Source: Planctomycetes bacterium UBA7888
Lineage (GTDB): Bacteria > Planctomycetota > UBA1135
Length of the DNA: 22,304 nt
Assembly (NCBI GenBank): GCA_002500505.1
Contig: DLRM01000048.1
Location: 1-22,304, forward strand
Reading direction: 5' to 3'
The position numbers were made by a program, and so were the translations under genes. Position 1 is the stretch's first letter, and each line of letters starts with the position of its first letter. Positions 8,289 through 16,250 of the stretch are shown one piece after another. Below the pieces are notes generated by a model. That model had not been told where the DNA came from. It was given only the letters and a program-made list of their open reading frames with translations, and did no database searches.

Positions 8289-8327
8289 TCTGCCTAGGGC
8301 AGGAAACAGGAGTGCGGCAGAGCCGCA
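8289..8327 (-). repeat. Two small hairpins between fabG and acpP
   Basis: The fabG-acpP gap holds CTGCC-TAG-GGCAG (8290-8302) and a perfect TGCGGC-AGA-GCCGCA stem-loop (8313-8327). Neither is followed by a T-run. They could be RNA processing or stability elements that let acpP be expressed at a different level from fabG; this role is inferred from position only. Confidence 0.4.
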
Positions 8328-8335
8328 GGATGGAG

Positions 8336-8341
8336 ATTGTA
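8336..8341 (-). promoter_or_regulatory. Candidate -10 element for acpP
   Basis: TACAAT on the minus strand (5 of 6 to TATAAT), 10 bp after the fabG stop begins and about 85 nt upstream of acpP. No good -35 hexamer sits at the expected distance inside the fabG end, so this is only a weak promoter candidate. Confidence 0.25.
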
Positions 8342-8350
8342 CGCCTCTCT

Positions 8351-9100
8351 TCAGCCAAGGGAAAGCCCCCCATCCACGAGGATGACCTGACCGGTTAAAT
8401 AGCCAGCGTCGGGGCTAAGAAGGAAGGAAACGGCTCCTGCGACATCTTCAGGAGTCCCAGGGCGCCTCAGGGCCGTGTTGGCGACCATGGCTTCTTTTGC
8501 CTCCGGGGGCAAATCTGTCGTCATGTCGGTTTGAATGAAGCCAGGAGCCACGACGTTGACGGTAATGTTCCGACTACCCAATTCGAGGGCGGCAGAGCGG
8601 GCGAGACCGTGAAGACCGGCCTTGGCCGCACAGTAGTTGGCTTGCCCAGGGTTTCCAACTGCTCCCACGACGGAGCCAATAAAGATGATGCGTCCGGCCT
8701 TTGCTTTCATCATTGGGCGAGTCACGGCCTTCAAAAAGTGGAAGCTCCCCGCAAGATTGGTTTGGATAACCTGATTAAAATCGTCTTCAGACATGCGCAT
8801 GAGAAGGCCGTCGCGCGTAATGCCAGCATTGGCCACTAGGCCGTCCACACTCCCCCATTCTTTTGTCATGGCCTGAACGGCGGCGGTTGCCGTTGCAGAT
8901 TCGGAGATGTCTCCTTCAAGGGCAAGAAAATGAGAGCCGGCTTCCTCGACTTCAGCGCGAGTGGACTCAAGGTTTGCAAGTGAGGTCGCAAGCCCTGCGA
9001 TATTGGCACCTCGTTTCGCAAGAGTAACGGCAATTGCGCGACCAATTCCGCGGGAGGCGCCGGTTACCAAAATGTTCATGTTCTGAAGATTGGAAGTCAT
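8351..9100 (-). CDS. fabG: 3-oxoacyl-[ACP] reductase
   Basis: NADPH-dependent reduction of 3-oxoacyl-ACP in fatty acid elongation; classical short-chain dehydrogenase of 249 aa. The Rossmann loop is TGASRGIG (13-20), NNAG-type motif ANAG at 90-93, and the catalytic Ser143, Tyr156 and Lys160 are in place (YCAAK). The C-terminal LTGQVILVDGG is typical of FabG. The ATG overlaps the fabD stop as ATGA, indicating translational coupling; an internal Met8 is an alternative start that would keep the whole fold. The surrounding fabD and acpP identify it as FabG among the many SDR enzymes. Confidence 0.96.
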   Translation of the reverse strand: MTSNLQNMNILVTGASRGIGRAIAVTLAKRGANIAGLATSLANLESTRAEVEEAGSHFLALEGDISESATATAAVQAMTKEWGSVDGLVANAGITRDGLLMRMSEDDFNQVIQTNLAGSFHFLKAVTRPMMKAKAGRIIFIGSVVGAVGNPGQANYCAAKAGLHGLARSAALELGSRNITVNVVAPGFIQTDMTTDLPPEAKEAMVANTALRRPGTPEDVAGAVSFLLSPDAGYLTGQVILVDGGLSLG

Positions 9101-10044
9101 TGCACTACATCTAACAAGTTTTCGATGGCTTCAGCGGAGTCCGCTGAATGAACGGTTGCTTCTCGGTTAATTTTTCGAGCCAAGGCAGCCAAAACCTTTC
9201 CTGGAGCTGGCTCAAGGAATGCTTGTTGGCCTAGAGTTTGTGCCATGTCGCGAAAAGAGTTCTCCCACAAAACAGGGGAGCAAAGTTGTGCCACTAAGTT
9301 TTCTTTAAGAAGGGTAGGGTCGCTTTCGGGCAGTCCTGTTGCGTTTTGCCAAACAGGACAATTGGGAACGGAGAATTCAGTTTCCTCCAAGGCGGCATTG
9401 AGTTTGACCGAGGCGGGACGCATGACTTCGGAATGAAAAGCACCGGCAACATTCAATCGCATTGCACGACGAGCGCCCGCCTCCTTTGCCTGAAGGTCGA
9501 ATACATCAAGGGCCTCGTTTTGACCAGAAACCACAATCTGCCCAGGTGAGTTGAGGTTAGCCACTTGGCAGATTGCACCCGTTTCCTCAGAGACCCTGGA
9601 GCAAAGTTCCGTGAGGTTTTCCAGTTCCATGCCCATTACGGATGTCATGCCAGAGGGAAGAGCCTCTGCAGCTTCTTGCATTGCAGAGCCGCGAAGCCGC
9701 ACCAAACGAAGACCGTCCTCAAAAGTGAGAGCGCCTGCTGCGGACAGAGCCGTGTACTCTCCAAGTGAAAGTCCAGCGGCAGCAAGTGGTTGGATTTTTT
9801 GAGCATGCCTCTCTTCTATTGCGGCCAAGACCGAAAGAGAGGTGACATAAATAGCAGGCTGTGCCACATCAGTTTTCGTGAGCTCCTCAAGGGGACCCTC
9901 AAAGCAGAGCTTGGAGAGAGAAAAACCTAAAACCTCGTCGGCTTGAGAAAACAAGTTGCGGGCGGTGGGGCTGGTTTTGGCGAAGTCAGCGCCCATGCCG
10001 ACAGCTTGCGCTCCCTGCCCGGGGAGGAGGAGTCCGAAGTTCAT
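9097..10044 (-). CDS. fabD: Malonyl-CoA:ACP transacylase
   Basis: Transfers malonyl from CoA to ACP, the entry step for elongation (315 aa, usual size about 310). Visible are GQGAQ (9-13), the nucleophile Ser93 in GLSLGEYTAL, Arg118 in RLRGSAMQ, which binds the malonyl carboxylate, and catalytic His204 in GAFHSEVM. The nucleophile elbow is normally GHSLGEY; here the His before Ser is Leu. The open frame extends to a TTG at 10071, but the ATG at 10044 overlaps the fabH stop as TAATG and begins the standard MNFGLLLPGQG N-terminus, so it is chosen. It is coupled on both sides, with fabH upstream and fabG downstream. Confidence 0.96.
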   Translation of the reverse strand: MNFGLLLPGQGAQAVGMGADFAKTSPTARNLFSQADEVLGFSLSKLCFEGPLEELTKTDVAQPAIYVTSLSVLAAIEERHAQKIQPLAAAGLSLGEYTALSAAGALTFEDGLRLVRLRGSAMQEAAEALPSGMTSVMGMELENLTELCSRVSEETGAICQVANLNSPGQIVVSGQNEALDVFDLQAKEAGARRAMRLNVAGAFHSEVMRPASVKLNAALEETEFSVPNCPVWQNATGLPESDPTLLKENLVAQLCSPVLWENSFRDMAQTLGQQAFLEPAPGKVLAALARKINREATVHSADSAEAIENLLDVVQ

Positions 10045-11027
10045 TACCAAAGGATACGGACGCCCGCCCAAGTCAAGCCGGCGCCAAAGGCAGCCAGAAC
10101 TAAATACTTGTCTTTCTCAAAGCGGCCAGCGGCCTCGGCCTCGGACATCAAGATAGGAATTGAGCCAGCCGAAGTGTTTCCGTAGTGCTCAATATTGATG
10201 AGTACCTTCTCTGGCGGAATTCCAAGTTTTTCCGTTGCCGTTTCCAAGATCCTTCGATTGACCTGGTGGGGAATAACAAGGCCGATTTCATCCTGAGTAA
10301 TGTCTTGAGTCGCCCACTCCATGATCTCAGCCATTTTGTCCACAGCAAAGCGATAAACCTCACGACCCTTTAAGCGGACAAGATGTGTCCCCTCAGCGAG
10401 AATCTCTGAGGACATGCCTTCCGCAGCACCACCCCGAGGCCGTTGAATGTAATGCCACCCGGCGCCATCGGTCCCTAAGAATTGGTCCTCAATGAGGCCC
10501 TGTCCGCATACCTCATGCGGTTGAAGAACACAAGCACCAGCCCCATCTCCGAAAAGTACGCAGGAGTTTCGGTCATGTATGTCAATGATTCGCGAGAGAG
10601 CCTCGCCGCCGATGCACAGGATATTTTTGTACATACCAGAGGCAACGAATTGCTTCCCAATGGTTAGGGAGTAAAGAAACGCAGGGCAGGCAGCGGAAAT
10701 ATCAAAGGCGGCGGCGTTGGAACAGCCAAGTCGATCTTGCAAGATGCAGGCAGTTGCTGGGAGTAAGTAATCACCCGAAACGGTTCCAAGAATAATGAGG
10801 TCAATGTCCTCGGGTTTTAGGTTCGAGCGTTCAATGGCCTGCTTGCCGGCTTCATAGAAAAGGTCCGAAGGCTTTTGGTCCTCACGAATCCATCGCCGTT
10901 CAACGATTCCAGTTCGCTGACGAATCCATTCATCCGAGGTCTCCACAAAGCGGGTGAAGTACTCGTTAGGCACCACCCATTCAGGAGTGTGGTGACCAAA
11001 TCCGGCAATTCCAACAGGGATGGGCAT
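10044..11027 (-). CDS. fabH: 3-oxoacyl-[ACP] synthase III
   Basis: Starts fatty acid synthesis by condensing an acyl-CoA (usually acetyl-CoA) with malonyl-ACP. The 327-aa protein has the FabH triad: Cys114 in DISAACPAFLY, His254 in VIPHQVNRRI and Asn284 in HYGNTSAGS. The N-terminal SDEWIRQRTGI segment is also diagnostic. The ATG overlaps the plsX stop (TAATG) and its own stop overlaps fabD in the same way, so plsX, fabH and fabD are probably translated as a chain. No Shine-Dalgarno site is seen, which fits coupling by re-initiation. Confidence 0.97.
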   Translation of the reverse strand: MPIPVGIAGFGHHTPEWVVPNEYFTRFVETSDEWIRQRTGIVERRWIREDQKPSDLFYEAGKQAIERSNLKPEDIDLIILGTVSGDYLLPATACILQDRLGCSNAAAFDISAACPAFLYSLTIGKQFVASGMYKNILCIGGEALSRIIDIHDRNSCVLFGDGAGACVLQPHEVCGQGLIEDQFLGTDGAGWHYIQRPRGGAAEGMSSEILAEGTHLVRLKGREVYRFAVDKMAEIMEWATQDITQDEIGLVIPHQVNRRILETATEKLGIPPEKVLINIEHYGNTSAGSIPILMSEAEAAGRFEKDKYLVLAAFGAGLTWAGVRILW

Positions 11028-12025
11028 TAAGCTTCAGCTGCGGAGCCTTCTTGGGCGTTTAAGATTTCAGTAATGTGGGCATTGACACCAGTTCGAAGGT
11101 CCTTGCGCACATTCCTGAGCGCTGGAGCTACGGCCGAGGCTTTTGAACGGCCATGGCCAATGAGGACAACACCGTTAACTCCTAAAAGGGTGGCTCCACC
11201 CACCTCAGCAAAGTCAGTGGCTCCAACAAGCTGCTTGAAGGTCGCCAGCATGGAATTCGAAGAATCGGAGTCCGAAACGGCATCAGCCATTCCGTGCAGA
11301 AGGTATTCCATGAATCCTTCTACCACCTTGAGAAGCATGTTTCCAACAAAGCCATCCGTCACCAGAACTTCAGTGCTCCCCTTGAAGAGGTCCTGGCCTT
11401 CAAGATTGCCGACGAAATTCAAAGAAGAAGACTCGAGCAGGTCGTGGGCTTCGCGCACAGTGCTGTGACCTTTACCAGCTTCTCCCCCAATATTCAGCAA
11501 ACCAATGCGCGGCGATTCCATTCCAAACATGTCGCGGCAATATGCCGTTCCCATGACTCCGTAATGGAAAAGGTGACTGGACTTAGGCTCAGGGTTTGCG
11601 CCAGCATCGAGAAGAACGACCTTGCCAGAAGCCCACTCGAAAACAACTGCAATGCCTGGCCTGCGAATTCCAGGGAGCATGCCGAGGCCGATACTAGAAG
11701 CCGCCACGGCCGCGCCAGTATTCCCAAAGGAGATAAGTCCTCCCGCTGCACCTTCTTTGACTGCGCCCACGCAAAGGGAAATCGAAGAGTTCCGTTTCTT
11801 TCGAAGAGCCTCTACTGGCTTCTCGTGAGAACCGATGACTTCCGTGGTGTGCAGAATGTTTGGAACAGCAACACCCTCAGCCTTGAGTCGAGATTGGATT
11901 TCTTCTTCGGGGCCAACAAGCAGAAGTTCTTCAGGTGTAAAGTCATCCCTTAACGCAGTGGCAACACCACGTAGAACCTCATCAGGGGCATAATCCCCGC
12001 CGAGAACATCGACGGCTATTCGCAC
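11027..12025 (-). CDS. plsX: Phosphate acyltransferase PlsX
   Basis: Makes acyl-phosphate from acyl-ACP for the PlsX/PlsY route to phosphatidic acid, linking the fab enzymes to phospholipids (332 aa, usual length). Family signatures include AVDVLGGDYAPDEVL at the start, FGNTGAAVAASSIGLG, and the GNLEGQDLFKG and VTDGFVGNMLLK blocks. It begins with GTG six bp after the rpmF stop, and no ribosome binding site is visible. The order rpmF-plsX-fabH-fabD-fabG-acpP-fabF is the classical bacterial arrangement. Confidence 0.96.
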   Translation of the reverse strand: MRIAVDVLGGDYAPDEVLRGVATALRDDFTPEELLLVGPEEEIQSRLKAEGVAVPNILHTTEVIGSHEKPVEALRKKRNSSISLCVGAVKEGAAGGLISFGNTGAAVAASSIGLGMLPGIRRPGIAVVFEWASGKVVLLDAGANPEPKSSHLFHYGVMGTAYCRDMFGMESPRIGLLNIGGEAGKGHSTVREAHDLLESSSLNFVGNLEGQDLFKGSTEVLVTDGFVGNMLLKVVEGFMEYLLHGMADAVSDSDSSNSMLATFKQLVGATDFAEVGGATLLGVNGVVLIGHGRSKASAVAPALRNVRKDLRTGVNAHITEILNAQEGSAAEA

Positions 12026-12031
12026 GTCGGT

Positions 12032-12214
12032 TTAAAACTCGTCTTTGGAGATGACCTCACGGCCAGCATAGTGGCCACAGTTGTCGCACACGGCGTGAGG
12101 ACGACCAGGGCTACCACACCGTGAGCATTCGCGCAGAGAGTGGTTTGGTTTGCGGACACCAGCTCTCACTTTGCGGGAGCGGGCATGGGAGTGTTTGCGT
12201 TTTGGATTTGCCAT
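12032..12214 (-). CDS. rpmF: Ribosomal protein bL32
   Basis: Small basic protein of the large ribosomal subunit (60 aa). The N-terminus MANPKRKHSHARS is characteristic of bL32. The zinc ribbon is complete, with Cys30, Cys33, Cys43 and Cys46 (CSRC...CDNC), so this is the zinc-binding form and not the cysteine-less paralog that some bacteria induce under zinc limitation. It lies 69 bp after alaS and 6 bp before plsX. The DUF177/YceD gene that often precedes rpmF is absent here; alaS takes its place. Confidence 0.97.
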   Translation of the reverse strand: MANPKRKHSHARSRKVRAGVRKPNHSLRECSRCGSPGRPHAVCDNCGHYAGREVISKDEF

Positions 12215-12283
12215 GACGAGCGGCGCCTCGAAGGGTCGGGGTGACTACGACGGCCCCTCATTTTCCAATTTTTTCGCTCCGGG

Positions 12284-14920
12284 TCAAGCGGGAGAACCGA
12301 GGGTCTCCTGAATTGCCTGGATTCCAGCCTCAATTCCCGAGGATTTCGAGCCCTTTCCTTGCGCAAAATCGGGCCTACCCCCTCCACCACCCGCTACAAA
12401 AGTCCCAAATTGCTTGGCTAATCGGCCGGCGTGGTGGCCAGAATCCTTGTTTGCGAGGAAAATAAAGGGCAACTGGGCGCCATCCCCTCCGAGGAGAAGC
12501 ACCACGGGAGGTAGCTTTTTTTGCTCCTGAAGCCCGTCAGAGAGAGAAAGGAGGGCTTGGGCGTCGAGTTCGGAAAAGTGGGCCCAAGACAAGCTACCCT
12601 CAGTTTGGGCGAGGAGCTCCTCGGCAAGGGCGGAAGGATCCGGGCCTGAAGAGGTGGAGACTTGCTTCGCCTCCTTAAGCTGACTCCGCAAAGATTCGAT
12701 TCTGTCTACTAATTGGTCGGGAGAAGTTTTTAATGTTGTCGACAAAGCCTGAAGAGAATCTCGGTCAGATTGGGATTGGGCGATGGCCTCCCAGCCAGCG
12801 ACACCTTCAATGCGTCGTACGCCAGCAGCAAGCGAGCGGTCGGAGTTAATGCGGAAGGCACCGATTTGGCCGGTGTTTTGGACATGAGTTCCTCCGCAAA
12901 GCTCTGCGGAGAATCCTGCGATATCAACAACCCGAACCTCATCACCATATTTTTCACCGAAGAGTGCTGTAACACCAGCCTTCTTGGCATCTTTTAAAGA
13001 GGAAATTTTTGAATCAACCGGAGTCGCTTTCATGATTTCCTGCGTCACCATACGCTCAACCTTTAGGAGGTCTTTTCCTGAAGCTGCTTGGGGATGTGTG
13101 TAATCAAAGCGGAAACGGTCAGGGGCGACATAAGACCCAGCCTGATTCACCGAAGTACCAAGAACATTTCTCAAGGCAGCGTGGAGGAGGTGAGTCGCGG
13201 TGTGATGTCGTTCCGTTGCCTGTCGGGATTCGGCATTGACGACTGCTTGGATGGATGCGCCCTTGGAGAGAGAAGCAAGAGCACAGCCGGAGTGAAGGAA
13301 ATAATCGCCCGCCTTCGTGGTGGAGTGCACTTCAAAAACTTGCGTGCCCTCCTCGTCTAGGAGATGACCCGAGTCACCAACCTGACCCCCACCTTCGGCG
13401 TAAAAAGGTGACTTCTCAAGAAGGACAGCTCCTTGCTGTTTGGAATCCAACGTCTCGGCGAATTTAGAATTAGAAACGAAACCTAAAACAGAGGTTGCGG
13501 ATTGGGTTTGAGCGTATCCAACGAACTGCGTCGGAAGCACAGAAGCCGTTTGAAGCTGGGACTCAAGAGACTCCGCAAAAACTTCGGCCTGAATTTCAGA
13601 ACCAGAACGCGCGCGAGTCCTTTGTTCTCCCATGGCGGCATCGAAGCCAGCCTGGTCGAATTCAAGACCACTTTCCCGAACGACAACTTCCGTGATGTCA
13701 GCAGGGAACCCATAGGTGTCATGGAGTTCAAAGGCATCTTCGCCCTTAAACGTGTCTTGACCCGCATCCTGGGCCGCAGCAATCCCGCTCTCAAGTCGTG
13801 CGATTCCCTTTTCGTAAACATCGCGGAAGCGTTCTTCTTCGGCTTGGGAGAGGGCTTCAATCGTGGCCTGTTGCTCCAGAAGCTCGGGGTAAAAGTCACC
13901 CATTGTGGTTTGAACGGCAGGCAAGAGTTGAGGAAGGAAAGTATCGCCGAGTCCAAGTCCAATGCCATCGCGGACAGCGCGACGAAGAATCTTGCGGACT
14001 ACATATCCCCTACCCTCACGCCCAGGTGCAGCACCATCGGCAATGCAAAAGAAAATTGCACGGCAATGGTCGGCAATGCGGCGCATTCGAATGTCGTCGT
14101 CTTGTTCTTTGCCATATGTCTTTCCACTCAAGCTTTGAAGAGCTTCTAAGGTTGGCGCAAAGATGTCTGTCTCAAAATTGTTTGGAGCATCCTGAATGAC
14201 AGCTGCAATACGCTCTAAGCCCAAACCCACGTCAATATTTTTTTGCGGCAGAGGAGGCAAGGAGCCATCTTCCTGTCGGTCAAATTGAGTGAACACAAAG
14301 TTTCCAACCTCAATGAAACGGCCCGGCAAGTCTTCCAATCCCTGCGGAGTGGGAAGAGCTTCGTTCGGGTTTTGGTCCCAATAGATTTCACTGCAAGGGC
14401 CGCAAGGGCCGTTTGGCCCTTTGGAGGGTGCGCTTGCTGGCCAAAAGTTTTCCTTTTCTCCAAAGCGATAAATCCGATCCTTTTTTAAGCCGACGGTTTC
14501 CCGCCAAATTTCAAAAGCTTCGTCATCTTCGGTATAAACCGAAACAACGAATCGCTCCGGGTCAAGACCGAGAATCTCAGTGAAGAATTGCCACTCCCAA
14601 GGGATTGTTTCAGCTTTGAAGTAATCTCCAAAGGAAAAGTTGCCTAGCATTTCGAAGAAAGTGTGGTGCCTAGGGGTGACACCCACATTTTCAAGGTCCG
14701 GAACCCGTAGGCACTTTTGAGAAGTCGTTACCCGTTGCAGTTGGGTTCTCCCACGCCCCATGAACTCCTCCTTAAATTGGTTCATTCCCGCTCCCGTAAA
14801 AAGGAGGGTTGGGTCGTTGGAAGGTATTAGGGAATCCGAGGGGAGACGAGCGTGCTCCAGGCCCTCAAAAAAGCTCAGAAAGGCTTCTCGAATGTCGGCG
14901 ACCGTGCGCGGAGAACTCAT
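12284..14920 (-). CDS. alaS: Alanyl-tRNA synthetase
   Basis: Charges tRNA-Ala and edits mis-charged Ser/Gly; 878 aa, the standard bacterial length. The class II catalytic core is at the N-terminus (FTGAGMNQFKEEFMG, SQKCLRVPDLENVG, HHTFFEMLGNFSFGDYFK). The editing domain has the zinc set HHTATHLLHAAL and CGGTHVQNTG. The C-terminal C-Ala domain keeps the glycine-rich GGGGGRPDFAQGKG motif. The ATG start is preceded by a 94-bp gap after recA holding two hairpins, the nearer one 16 bp from the start codon, which may control expression. Reading downstream, rpmF follows closely, so alaS may head the ribosomal/fatty acid operon. Confidence 0.97.
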   Translation of the reverse strand: MSSPRTVADIREAFLSFFEGLEHARLPSDSLIPSNDPTLLFTGAGMNQFKEEFMGRGRTQLQRVTTSQKCLRVPDLENVGVTPRHHTFFEMLGNFSFGDYFKAETIPWEWQFFTEILGLDPERFVVSVYTEDDEAFEIWRETVGLKKDRIYRFGEKENFWPASAPSKGPNGPCGPCSEIYWDQNPNEALPTPQGLEDLPGRFIEVGNFVFTQFDRQEDGSLPPLPQKNIDVGLGLERIAAVIQDAPNNFETDIFAPTLEALQSLSGKTYGKEQDDDIRMRRIADHCRAIFFCIADGAAPGREGRGYVVRKILRRAVRDGIGLGLGDTFLPQLLPAVQTTMGDFYPELLEQQATIEALSQAEEERFRDVYEKGIARLESGIAAAQDAGQDTFKGEDAFELHDTYGFPADITEVVVRESGLEFDQAGFDAAMGEQRTRARSGSEIQAEVFAESLESQLQTASVLPTQFVGYAQTQSATSVLGFVSNSKFAETLDSKQQGAVLLEKSPFYAEGGGQVGDSGHLLDEEGTQVFEVHSTTKAGDYFLHSGCALASLSKGASIQAVVNAESRQATERHHTATHLLHAALRNVLGTSVNQAGSYVAPDRFRFDYTHPQAASGKDLLKVERMVTQEIMKATPVDSKISSLKDAKKAGVTALFGEKYGDEVRVVDIAGFSAELCGGTHVQNTGQIGAFRINSDRSLAAGVRRIEGVAGWEAIAQSQSDRDSLQALSTTLKTSPDQLVDRIESLRSQLKEAKQVSTSSGPDPSALAEELLAQTEGSLSWAHFSELDAQALLSLSDGLQEQKKLPPVVLLLGGDGAQLPFIFLANKDSGHHAGRLAKQFGTFVAGGGGGRPDFAQGKGSKSSGIEAGIQAIQETLGSPA

Positions 14921-14936
14921 GATTCATGTTGAGCGA

Positions 14937-14962
14937 CCTTCCGCATCGAAGGATACGGAAGG
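14937..14962 (-). promoter_or_regulatory. Hairpin in the alaS leader
   Basis: On the minus strand CCTTCCGTAT pairs with ATGCGGAAGG around loop CCTTCG, giving a 10-bp stem with one T-G pair, ending 16 bp before the alaS ATG. No T-run follows. It could regulate alaS or protect the recA mRNA end; see the findings. Confidence 0.5.
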
Positions 14963-14973
14963 CCGTTCCGGTC

Positions 14974-14988
14974 CGCATTCTAAATGCG
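14974..14988 (-). repeat. Second inverted repeat in the recA-alaS gap
   Basis: Perfect palindrome CGCATT-TAG-AATGCG (minus strand), 11 bp upstream of the alaS leader hairpin. It has no T-run and its role is unknown. Confidence 0.4.
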
Positions 14989-15014
14989 CGACCCTCATAT
15001 CAAAGGCTTCGGAG

Positions 15015-16127
15015 TTAGGCCTTTTGAGCCTCCTTAGTGGCATCCACCGTCTTAGCTTTCGGCTCGGGAGCCTTTGCTGGAACTTTTTCGGGATTCATGG
15101 CCAGGTTAATTAAATCCCGCAGCTCATTTCGGAGGTCTGGGTTGTCCTTGAGGATTTGACGGACAGACTCTTTGCCTTGACCTAGTTTGATTTCCCCCTT
15201 CTCGGGATGAATGCAGGAGAACCAAGCGCCTGCTTTCTTAATTAAACCGTACTGCATGCCCAGGTCAATGATGTCCCCTTCAATGCTGATACCTTGACCG
15301 TAAATAATGTCAAACTCAGAACGGCGGAATGGAGGCGCCACTTTGTTCTTCACCACGGTCCCTTTTGTGCGGTTTCCGAGAATCTCGTCCCCTTGCTTAA
15401 TGGCACCAATTCGACGAACGTCAATTCGCACGGAGGAGTAGAACTTCAGAGCTCGGCCACCAGGAGTTGTTTCTGGGTTTCCAAACATGACCCCAATTTT
15501 TTCGCGCAATTGGTTAATGAAAACAACGACGCACTGGGTTTTGCCAATTGAAACGGTCAATCGGCGCAAGGCCTGGGACATCATGCGTGCTTGGACACCA
15601 ACAAAGGTGTCGCCGATTTCCCCATCAATTTCGGCCTTTGGTACTAAGGCGGCAACAGAATCGATAATGACGACATCGACCGCGCCGGACTTTACAAAGC
15701 GCTCGCAAATATCCAAGCCCTCTTCCCCGTAGGAAGGTTGGGAGAGATGGAAGCGCATGCCGTCTAGTTGCACGCCAAGGTTCTTCGCGTATTCCGGGTC
15801 GAAAGCGTGCTCAGCATCGATGTAGGCCGCAACGCCGCCTTCTTGATGGACTTGAGCAATCACGGACAGGGCCAGGGTGGACTTGCCGCTTCCCTCGGGG
15901 CCATAGAGCTCGATAATCCTGCCACGGGGAAGGCCTTTGCCGCCCAAAGCGTGATCCAGTGTGAGCGAGCCACTGGAGATGCCTTCCACTTGGGTGAGGT
16001 AGCCTTCATCCATCTGAATCACGGCGCCTTCTCCGTGGTTCTTTTCGATGGCCTCAAGGGCAGCCTGAAGGGCCTTCTCGCGGTCGCCTGATTTTGTTTT
16101 GGTCGCTTTTTTCTTTGAAGTGGTCAA
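15015..16127 (-). CDS. recA: Recombinase RecA
   Basis: ATP-dependent strand-exchange protein for recombinational repair and co-protease for SOS induction (370 aa from the chosen start). The Walker A loop GPEGSGKST is at about 76-84, Walker B is VVIIDSVAALVPKAEI, and the DNA-binding loop motif QLREKIGVMFGNPETTPGG is intact. The C-terminal tail is rich in Lys, Ala and Pro and lacks the acidic end known from E. coli. The open frame runs to an ATG at 16232, but that adds an unrelated hydrophobic stretch and would pass through the promoter. A TTG at 16127 preceded by AGGAG at 7 nt gives a normal RecA N-terminus with a Lys-rich start, so it is chosen. It is 123 bp from the upstream kinase gene and has its own promoter. 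Confidence 0.96.
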   Translation of the reverse strand: MTTSKKKATKTKSGDREKALQAALEAIEKNHGEGAVIQMDEGYLTQVEGISSGSLTLDHALGGKGLPRGRIIELYGPEGSGKSTLALSVIAQVHQEGGVAAYIDAEHAFDPEYAKNLGVQLDGMRFHLSQPSYGEEGLDICERFVKSGAVDVVIIDSVAALVPKAEIDGEIGDTFVGVQARMMSQALRRLTVSIGKTQCVVVFINQLREKIGVMFGNPETTPGGRALKFYSSVRIDVRRIGAIKQGDEILGNRTKGTVVKNKVAPPFRRSEFDIIYGQGISIEGDIIDLGMQYGLIKKAGAWFSCIHPEKGEIKLGQGKESVRQILKDNPDLRNELRDLINLAMNPEKVPAKAPEPKAKTVDATKEAQKA

Positions 16128-16131
16128 GGGT

Positions 16132-16143
16132 GAACTCCTGTTC
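16132..16143. promoter_or_regulatory. LexA-like palindrome GAAC-N4-GTTC before recA
   Basis: GAACTCCTGTTC is a perfect GAAC/GTTC inverted repeat matching the core of the Gram-positive LexA (Cheo) box. It overlaps the recA AGGAG ribosome binding site and lies about 12-23 nt downstream of the predicted transcription start, a position suited to repression. Confidence 0.5.
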
Positions 16144-16161
16144 GGGTTTTGTTTGGGTTTC

Positions 16162-16189
16162 AGTATATAAATGGAAGAGGCGGATTCAA
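16162..16189 (-). promoter_or_regulatory. Sigma70-type recA promoter
   Basis: On the minus strand, -35 TTGAAT (16184-16189) and -10 TATACT (16162-16167) are spaced by 16 bp. The -10 begins about 35-40 nt upstream of the TTG start of recA. This supports the short recA start, because the longer frame would begin upstream of the promoter. Confidence 0.65.
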
Positions 16190-16250
16190 GGAAACCAGCA
16201 AGAAAGTGGACGATTTTTTCCAATTTCCGCACAAACTTTTTAGCAACATC

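Noticed and set aside
11294..11953. 219-aa plus-strand open frame opposite plsX
   Set aside because: plsX is unmistakable on the other strand in an intact operon; the antisense product looks like random composition with many Cys, Arg and Ser.
13502..14149. 215-aa plus-strand open frame opposite alaS
   Set aside because: It lies wholly inside alaS, which has all its domains; the product shows no domain or credible start.
16128..16232. 35-residue N-terminal extension of RecA
   Set aside because: It passes through the predicted promoter and LexA-like site, does not look like RecA, and the TTG at 16127 has a proper AGGAG at the right distance.
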